Shown here piece after piece: positions 57,278 to 64,000 of a DNA stretch of 64,000 nt. How positions within the stretch are numbered: the stretch's first letter is position 1; each line of letters begins with the position of its first letter. A program made the translations under genes and the position numbers. Origin of the DNA: Balaenoptera acutorostrata (lineage: Eukaryota > Chordata > Mammalia > Artiodactyla > Balaenopteridae); assembly GCF_949987535.1 (NCBI RefSeq), contig NC_080074.1, positions 27,673,268 to 27,737,267 of the forward strand. The letters run 5' to 3'. Below the pieces are notes generated by a model. The model searched no databases. It saw only the letters and a program-made list of their open reading frames with translations, and was not told the origin of the DNA.

Positions 57278-58784
57278 ATTAGAAAAGTTAAGTAGCTCAA
57301 TAGATACTAGTTAAGTAGATACTATGCTCCTTAAGAAGGGCCCATTTTTTGTTATTGGCCTGGCAAAAAGTATAATGCCTCTCCATATGTAGTAGGGGTT
57401 CAATAAATGCTTAATGACTAGATCAATAGAATGAATACAATAACGGCCTCACCTAATTTCACTAGGTCATTTACTCTACTAGTCATTCTTACCTAAAGAA
57501 ATCCACATATTGTCTGTTAAGTGTTAAGTCACTATCCTTTGATTGAGGAATGTTCAAATTAAACCCTATGTGAGAGTGCCCTCTGGTGGTTTCACTGACA
57601 ATGCTTTTTATCAATATGAAGTGTGTTAATCCACCTCACCAATGGAAGGAAATAAGAGAGTAAGAACTGGGTAGTAAGATTTTCATGAAGCTACATTTAT
57701 TCCATTTAAAGAAGCATCGGGCTTTATGTACTTTTTAAATTTCTGAAAAAAACAAACTGACCTTTCATCAAGTGTTAGTCATAGTGGATAACAGGTTACT
57801 CCTCTGAGGTGGAGAAGCACAGGGGAAGTGATAGTGGTGATGAAATACGTACTTACTCAGCAACTCGTGAAGACCAAAATTCCAGGAACTACAGTGTTAA
57901 GTACAATGTACTATATTTCCAGTACAACAAAAACTAAGTTAATTCTCCAAAGCACTGACATGTGAATGTGTGGTCTGGGCATCTTACAATTGAGCAATCT
58001 CTATTTAGTAGATCCTTGTACTTAGAAGAAAATTTGTTATTTAATTAATTTAGTTTTTATTCTTCCTACTTTTATAACATGGCATATCTCAATCTTTGTA
58101 AAACTCTGGATATAAATCAACCAGAAAAAAAACTATTTTCAAAACGATGTCACCAAACACAGCCAGTTAATATTTCTGATTATCAAATTCTATTGACTTG
58201 TTTTTCCTTTGATCTTTCCCCCCCAAATGAATAATATATTAATGAAAAGAGCATAAACCACTTAAAAACACTTCCTTTCTGTAACAGAGGGTGGCCACTA
58301 TTATCTTCTTTACTCTTTCCTATTCACTATTCCTTACATTTTACTCAACACTTGACCCTTCACCTTCCTTTATTCAAAGAACTAGATTAAGCAATAGACT
58401 TTGAATGTGAAATCATTTTTCACACCAAATTTTAAAATATCACAAATATTGCACAAGTTTGAATAAAGCACCTTTTCACCTTCTTAAGAAAGACTCCTCA
58501 CCTCCTAAATAGAAATCACAGGGACATCAATGCTATTAAGGATCATATATAAGCTGGTAGGGATAATCAACAGAATACACTATTAACATTTTTGTAAGAC
58601 TAGTTTAGTAATATTAACATTTTAATCACAGAGTTGCATGGGCTCTGAAGCAAGCATAATTTTTAAGACAGCCAGAAAAAAAATCTCAAAATGAATAATA
58701 TTCTTTCTAGGAAAGCACATTCTTGGGTGAAACAAAACACCTCTTGTCATAGTGATGCCTTGTAAAAAAGGCTCTGGACAGTTT
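57278..58784. other. A+T-rich non-coding DNA
   Basis: A short L2/MIR-like 3' end lies at about 57,330-57,430 (GTAGTAGGGGTTCAATAAAT). No exon was supported in the rest. Confidence 0.4.
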
Positions 58785-58935
58785 GGATCCTGGCTCTCCC
58801 ACTTGCTAGGTAGGTAGGTTTCAAGTCACTTAGCCTTATCTGTAAAATGGGGATGATGCACTTTCTTCAAAGGATTATTGTGAGAATTTAATAATAATGT
58901 AAACTAAGGACCTAGCAGGTAGTAGAAACTGATTA
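58785..58935 (+). repeat. MIR SINE
   Basis: GATCCTGGCTCTCCCACTTG, TCAAGTCACTTAGCC, TATCTGTAAAATGGGGATGA, ATTATTGTGAGAATTTAATA. Confidence 0.75.
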
Positions 58936-59261
58936 AAATGTAACTAATTATTTCCTAGAGCCACAAAAAAGGAAACATTATAACATCATAACATCTATTT
59001 TTTCTGTGGATCTCATGAGTTTCTTTTCAAAGGCAGTTTAAAAATCTTCAGGAGAATCATGCACGTTTTTATTAATCATATTTATACTACTATTTGGCTG
59101 ATAATGTAAAAGTACTTAATCATACTAGGCACACAAAAATAAATAGTAGACTTTAATAACTCAAAAGGAAAATAAAAATAGGCTTCTGTAAATAAGAATG
59201 TGAAATCCAGAATTACTTAATATATATAAAGAAATACACATTCTAATATATGAGAAGACAT

Positions 59262-59267
59262 TTTATT
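59262..59267 (-). terminator. Poly(A) signal AATAAA for the candidate last exon
   Basis: AATAAA on the minus strand, in AATAATAAAATG. GT-rich text (AATGTGTATTTC) follows about 25-30 bases later, as expected downstream of a cleavage site. Confidence 0.35.
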
Positions 59268-59370
59268 ATTTTACTATATAACATATTAGTGAATATACCC
59301 AATTGTATTTTCTCAAATGGCAAATGAGACGCAGAATAACATTTCTCTTTGATTCCTGAAAACCTCAATA

Positions 59371-59416
59371 TCATCTGTCTTTTGGAGGATTCAGTTTCCT
59401 ACGACGTCTATGATAC
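59371..59416 (-). CDS. Candidate last coding exon of a minus-strand gene
   Basis: A pyrimidine-rich tract ending TTTTCTTCTTTTCAAG (59,417 upward on the minus strand) is a strong 3' splice site. The exon would begin G|TAT at 59,416. In phase 1 it encodes YHRRRRKLNPPKDR followed by TGA at 59,373-59,371. The other two phases give only VS or IIDVVGN before a stop. Two CpGs survive inside A+T-rich surroundings, mildly supporting constraint. A poly(A) signal follows about 100 nt downstream. The basic C-terminus is not one I recognise. No upstream exon was found between 59,417 and 64,000, so the gene would need an intron longer than 4.5 kb here. It could be a chance splice-like site. Confidence 0.35.
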
Positions 59417-59839
59417 CTTGAAAAGAAGAAAATATTTAAGATAAGATTATTTTAATAAAAGTTAACTGTTTCTGATAGAAATATCAAATTTATATTACCC
59501 TGCTGTTTACTGGTATTCAAAAAAATCAGTGAAATCTAATACACACACACACACACTTAGACACAACTCAGGTAGATATCTCTTAATAATAAGTCACATT
59601 TTCCTGCTGTGAAAATTGTCTTCTATTAATTAAGCATTTGGAGAGTCTTTTTTCAGATCTTGAGGTAGTTTCAACATGGCAATCTGGATGACTGTTCCTT
59701 AAACATTGTGAACATGCAGAACGTGCTCTATTAAAGGTTTATTCAAAAGGGGATGATCAGCTCTAAATGGAGGCCTCTAAAGCTGCAAGATCATGTTTTA
59801 ATAATAAAATATGATTAGTAATATATATATGGAAAAATG
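59417..59839. other. Non-coding DNA (possible intron)
   Basis: A short (AC)n run lies at 59,541-59,560. Nothing else was recognised. Confidence 0.35.
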
Positions 59840-60365
59840 TGCAATATCACAAAAATGGAAGAAATGCAAATTAAAACAGTAAGAAACGTTTTTACTTTTT
59901 TTTGCAATCACAAATATTTTTAAAATTATAATGCACAATCCAAGTATGAGTATGGTGAAACAAGCAATATCAGACCCAACTGCTTAAAGTATTAATCAGT
60001 AAAATACTTTTGAAAACCAGTGTGGCAATATTTTAAAAAATTGTTTTAAATAATCGTAATTTTTGACCTAGTAATTCCTCTTCTGGAAATCTATCCTAAA
60101 GCAATAAGTAAGCAGTTAAAATATTAACTATTTTAATATTAAAATATTAATGGGGAAAGGGATGATACAGGATGCAAATTTATACATACAGTATGATTAA
60201 AACCATGTAAAAATTTATGCAAACTGATAAAATTTATGCATAGAAAGAAAAAGAGAAATAAAATGCATTGTTAGCAGTGACTAAGTGATTTCGCCATGGA
60301 GAATTCTTTTTTCTTCTCAACGTTTCCTTATTTTCTTTATTGAGTTAAGAAAATGTCTGCACAGA
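59840..60365 (+). repeat. Old L1M 3'-end fragment
   Basis: AAAATGTGCAATATC, AAACCAGTGTGGCAATATTT, CCTAGTAATTCCTCTTCTGG, AATCTATCCTAAAGCAATAA and GTTAGCAGTGACTAAGTG correspond to the L1ME ORF2 end and 3' UTR. Confidence 0.55.
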
Positions 60366-60548
60366 GTACATTTGCTTTCGGTGATGAATTCTCTTCAAAA
60401 ATTCCCTTAAGGCCAGAATCTTGCAAGTTGGTCTGAGCTAATTTTTAACTTTTTTTGCTAGTGTGGAAATTCAATGTAAAGATTTCTACACCATAAATGA
60501 TAAGACATGTTCTTATGCTCTTTAGTTGTTGTGATTAAGATGATCTGG

Positions 60549-61154
60549 GGGGACTTCCCTGGTGCCGCAGTGGATAAGACTCTGTGCTCCCAATGCAGGG
60601 GGCCTGGGTTCAATCCCTGGTCAGGGAACTAGATCCCACATGCATGCTGCAATTAAGAGTTCGCATGCCATGGGCTTCCCTGGTGGCGCAGTGGTTGAGA
60701 ATCTGCCTGCCAATGCAGGGGATGCGGGTTCGAGCCCTGGTCTGGGAAGATCCCACATGCTGCGGAGCAACTTGGCCCGTGAGCCACAATTACTGAGCCT
60801 GCGAGTCTGGAGCCTGTGCCCGGCAACGAGAGGCCGTGATAGTGAGAGGCCCACGCACCGCGATGAAGAGTGGCCCCCACACCGCTATGAAGAGTGGCCC
60901 CCTCTTGCCACAACTAGAGAAAGCCCTCACACAGAAACGAAGACCCAACACAGCCATACATACATACATACATACATACATAAAAAAAAAAGAATGTAAG
61001 CAGACAATAGCATTAAAAAAAATAAAAAGATAAAAAAAAAAAAAAAGAGTTCGCATGCCACAACTAAGGAGCCCACATGCTGCAACTAAGGAGCCCACCT
61101 GCAGCAACTAAGACCTGGCGCAACCAATTAAATAAATAAATGAATTAAAAAAAA
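60549..61154 (+). mobile_element. CHR-1-like SINE (outer), split by a CHR-2 SINE
   Basis: Head GGGACTTCCCTGGTGCCGCA, B-box GGTTCAATCCC; body resumes after 61,059 with ACAACTAAGGAGCCCACATG units. TSD AAGATGATCT at 60,537-60,546 and 61,155-61,164. Confidence 0.9.
60672..61043 (+). mobile_element. CHR-2 SINE (inner), duplication sub-type, with 3' transduction
   Basis: Perfect 16-bp TSD AAGAGTTCGCATGCCA at 60,655-60,670 and 61,044-61,059. A (CATA)n tail and A run are followed by a unique 23-nt segment (60,992-61,014) and a further A-rich run. The body carries the duplicated ATGAAGAGTGGCCCCC unit. Confidence 0.9.
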
Positions 61155-61165
61155 AAGATGATCTT

Positions 61166-62329
61166 CAGTATTTTTTGCTTATCTTAAGATTTCATAAGGC
61201 AACTTTCCTATACACTGTTTTTTGATATTGATTTTTTGACAAATTGCAAAATACAGAAATTAACTTAAAAAAATGAAGCACATCTATATGTACTAACATG
61301 GAACCCTAAGTTGTAGAATAATACATATAGCATAATATCACTTATCTAAATAAACATTTCTACATGTACTTATATTGGCATTGAGAAAATTATGGTTTTC
61401 TTAAGGGTTCCAGTTATGTGCCAGATAATCGAGGTTTTACTAGTGCAATAGTATCCCTGAAAGGTGTTCTCTCAAAGCAGTTAGATACCACAATAGGGGT
61501 GTTTGGGAAGTCACAAACTTCCTGAAATTATTTATAAAAATTTTGTATATGTGTTTTTCTGGGAAGTGGATTCATAGGTTTCATCAGATTCTCAATGAAG
61601 TCTGTGGCCCTAAAAATCTAAGCATTTATCCTATAAAAATGTGATTCAGCTTACAATGCTCAACCATTTTCACTACCCAAGACTGACTGAAAATGCTTGA
61701 GATCCTGATAGCCCTAAACCTAACAAAGTCGAACTCTGAAATATGCTCAATAAATGTTAAACAGCATTTACAGATTTCTTATCATGCATGAATGTCAATA
61801 TATGCTATAACCACTCAGAAGCAACCACCTGAATTTTAGGGTGCCCTTATAACTTATCATCCAAACTGGGATCCTTTAAAGAATAAAAACCCACTCTATT
61901 AATAATTAACAAAAGAGTTAAACTGAGACTGTCCCTGGCAAACCAAAACATATTGTTACCCTTCTTAAATTACACAATGACTCAGTGATATCTGAAAGAT
62001 TTGTCTACAGTTCTTAGTCCAAGATAGAACTTCACCTCCTGGTTCACAACGCAACTAGATGTTCAAATGTCTCCTACTCATGGTGGTAGCTAATTTTTGT
62101 TGCCTCCATGGAAAAATAGTAAAGTAGTCCTTTAAATAAAGTCGTGCAGCTATTCATACATTTATAGAATTGCTTTATATTTCAGAAATTTAGAATTGCT
62201 TTCCAGATCCTTCTTACTTTCTATCCAGACTTCTTTCAATCCTTCCATCCTTCTTTCTTTCAACATAACTTTACATTTAGTGGAGTTATGTTAGTTATTT
62301 TCTTTTTTAAGAGATATTATGAAAATCAG
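61166..62329. other. Non-coding DNA, unassigned
   Basis: No splice-supported exon on either strand. Two weak minus-strand donor-like words (near 61,960 and 62,036) lack an open exon or good acceptor. Confidence 0.35.
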
Positions 62330-63450
62330 AATCATTCGCTCATTCATTTATTCATTCATTTTTAAATGTGTGGAGCATCTACCACATGCCAGGCACCATT
62401 TTTAGGTGCTAAGGTTTCTGTGGTACACAAAACATGACAAAATGCCCACCCTCATGGAGATTACATTCCAGTGTATTAGATAGAAAAACAAGATAAACAA
62501 GTTGACCAGGGAAGGCTTCAGTGAGTAAAAACGCAAAAGACGTAAGACAGCTATCTTTGCTGATATCAACAGGAAAAAGTATTCTATGTAGAGTAAACAG
62601 CAGGTATTAAGGGCTCTGAGGTAGAAGGAAGGGCATGTTCAAGGAACAGCAAAGAGGTCACGTGGCTGGAACACAGTGAAGAAGGAAGAGAATAGTAGGA
62701 AATGAGAGCGGAAAGGTAAAAGAGGGTCAGATCACATAGGTTCTAGTAGATAATAGTTAAGGTCTATAGCTTTTCTCTAAGTGAGATGGAAAGCTGTTGG
62801 AGGGTTTTCAACGGAAAAATTATAAGACCTAATGGAATTTTTAACAGGATTACTCTGGCTGTGTGCTAAGAACAGACTGCAGGGAAGCAAAGGCAGAAGT
62901 AGGGAGACCAGTTAGAAAGCCACTTCTATGAACCAGGCAAAAGATGGTGGTGTGTACCAGGATGATGGCAGAGGGAATGGTGATAAATGGTCAAATCTGG
63001 ATACATTTTGGAGATAGAGCCAACAGGATTTGCTGATAGACCAGATGTTGGGTGTGAGACAAAGAGAAAAGTCAAAAATGGCACCAAGATTTCTGGCCCA
63101 AGCAGCTAGAACCATGGAACTGACATTAACTGAGACAGGGAAGGCTGCAAAAGAAGCTGGTTTGTGAGGGATCACGAAAAGCTCAGTTAGAGACACATTA
63201 AGTTAGGGATGTCCATTAGATAAGTAGGCCCCTGGATATACAGATCTGGAGGTGAAGGGACAGGAAGAGATAGATTTGGGAGCCAATGCAGATGGTATTT
63301 AAAGCCATGAGACTGGATGAGATCACTGTCTTAGGGAATGGGACAGAAAAGAGAAGAGAACCAAGGACTGATCCTTGGGAAACTCCAAAATTTAGAGATA
63401 AGGGAAATGATATGCAATCAGCAAGAGAAACCAAGATAGTATATGAACTC
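62330..63450 (-). repeat. L2 LINE with reverse-transcriptase remnant
   Basis: The minus strand gives L2 ORF2 text in order: VSQGSVLGSLLFS (near 63,390), a ruined YADD region, SLTELFVIPHKP with SVNVSSMV, NLGAIFDFSLCLTP and ISKSCWLYLQNVSR (62,912-63,196), then the C-terminal region. The 3' end is near 62,340 (ATTCATTTATTCATTC and CATGCCAGGCACCATT). It is the longest L2 here, with stops and frameshifts. Confidence 0.8.
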
Positions 63451-64000
63451 TGGGTACATAAAAAGTTTCAACAAACTTATTAAGGTTGAATTAATGAGAA
63501 AAATAATGGAAAACTCAAACAAAACCATTAGGAACTCTGCAATATTGCTAAAATGATGTATTTTGCAAAGAATTATAATGGAAGGAATGCTCCACTGACT
63601 TTATTTTTTTCATGCCAATTGAGGAAGACTGAAAAGAGGAAAAAGAGCTTGTACCCAGATGCTGGCAACTGAGGGCACTGATACGTCCTGCTTCCTGAGT
63701 ACTGGCAACACTAGAGGCCAACAGGAGACACCTCAGGGACTGCAGAGAAGGGCAAAACAACTCAGAATCATGTCCCCAGCAACTATTTACAGAGGAGATA
63801 TCTAATGCAAATTGCTACAGGAGTACAAAAAAATTGATTTGCATAAGGAGCACCTTTCAAAGAATATGTTTGAAGCCCCATTACTTCAGGTAAATTATAA
63901 TGTAGTGGCTAAGCTAGTTTAATTTGTTTTCATCACCTGTAATATCATCAAACAGGAAGTAGCAGGAGCCTCATGGTTACATATGCTATTTTTTTAAATC
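63451..64000. other. Non-coding DNA, unassigned
   Basis: May include further degenerate L2 sequence at its left edge. No gene seen. Confidence 0.35.

Noticed and set aside
10889..61154. Regularly recurring near-identical blocks, considered as a repeat array or CRISPR-like structure
   Set aside because: They are dispersed SINEs with individual TSDs and variable spacing; there are no spacers or cas genes.
61955..62045. Minus-strand donor-like words as upstream exons of the candidate gene at 59.4 kb
   Set aside because: The enclosed segments are very short or closed in all frames and lack good acceptors.

Overview
This is a mammalian nuclear genome window, and the repeats point to a cetacean, probably a toothed whale. 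The evidence is 17 copies of the tRNA-derived CHR SINE family of cetaceans and hippos, including a young CHR-2 type and a sub-type with an internal duplication. No ruminant BovB elements or primate Alu elements were seen. The species itself cannot be proven from the sequence. No bacterial-style operon, CRISPR array or protein-coding gene of recognised identity is present.

Layout. Bases 1 to about 3,480 are a CpG island. Three good 5' splice-site candidates all lie on the minus strand, so the likely arrangement is a minus-strand gene whose body continues to the left of the window. The island carries a pair of STAT-type palindromes next to a TCACGTGA E-box, and two tandem ROR/REV-ERB-type elements at its right edge. 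Bases 3,780-4,060 look like a homeodomain/POU enhancer. From about 4 kb to 59 kb I see no convincing exon; this is intergenic or intronic DNA built from layered repeats. At 59.2-59.4 kb there is one candidate last exon of a minus-strand gene, with a strong 3' splice site, a short basic C-terminus ending YHRRRRKLNPPKDR and a poly(A) signal. If both calls hold, the window spans the interval between two minus-strand genes.

Repeat layers, oldest to youngest: L2, MIR, L3/CR1, hAT (MER5-like, plus a fossil transposase at 47.9-48.8 kb) and ERVL/MaLR LTRs; then old L1M copies (10.8-14.3, 32.8-33.3, 53.6-54.8 kb); then younger L1s, including a near full-length dead copy at about 34.8-41.2 kb; and finally CHR SINEs, often nested inside the L1s with clear target-site duplications (TSDs).

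The most unusual signals concern retrotransposition. Several CHR-2 SINEs carry an extra unique segment and a second poly(A) before the TSD, as expected for 3' transduction. Two different L1 copies carry a CHR-2 SINE at exactly the same base. One of these L1s ends with the SINE and has no L1 3' end. One target site was used twice by successive SINEs. A tiny retro-insertion of about 20 nt plus poly(A) has a perfect 15-bp TSD. I made all family calls by eye from remembered consensus patterns, so repeat boundaries are approximate unless a TSD is given.
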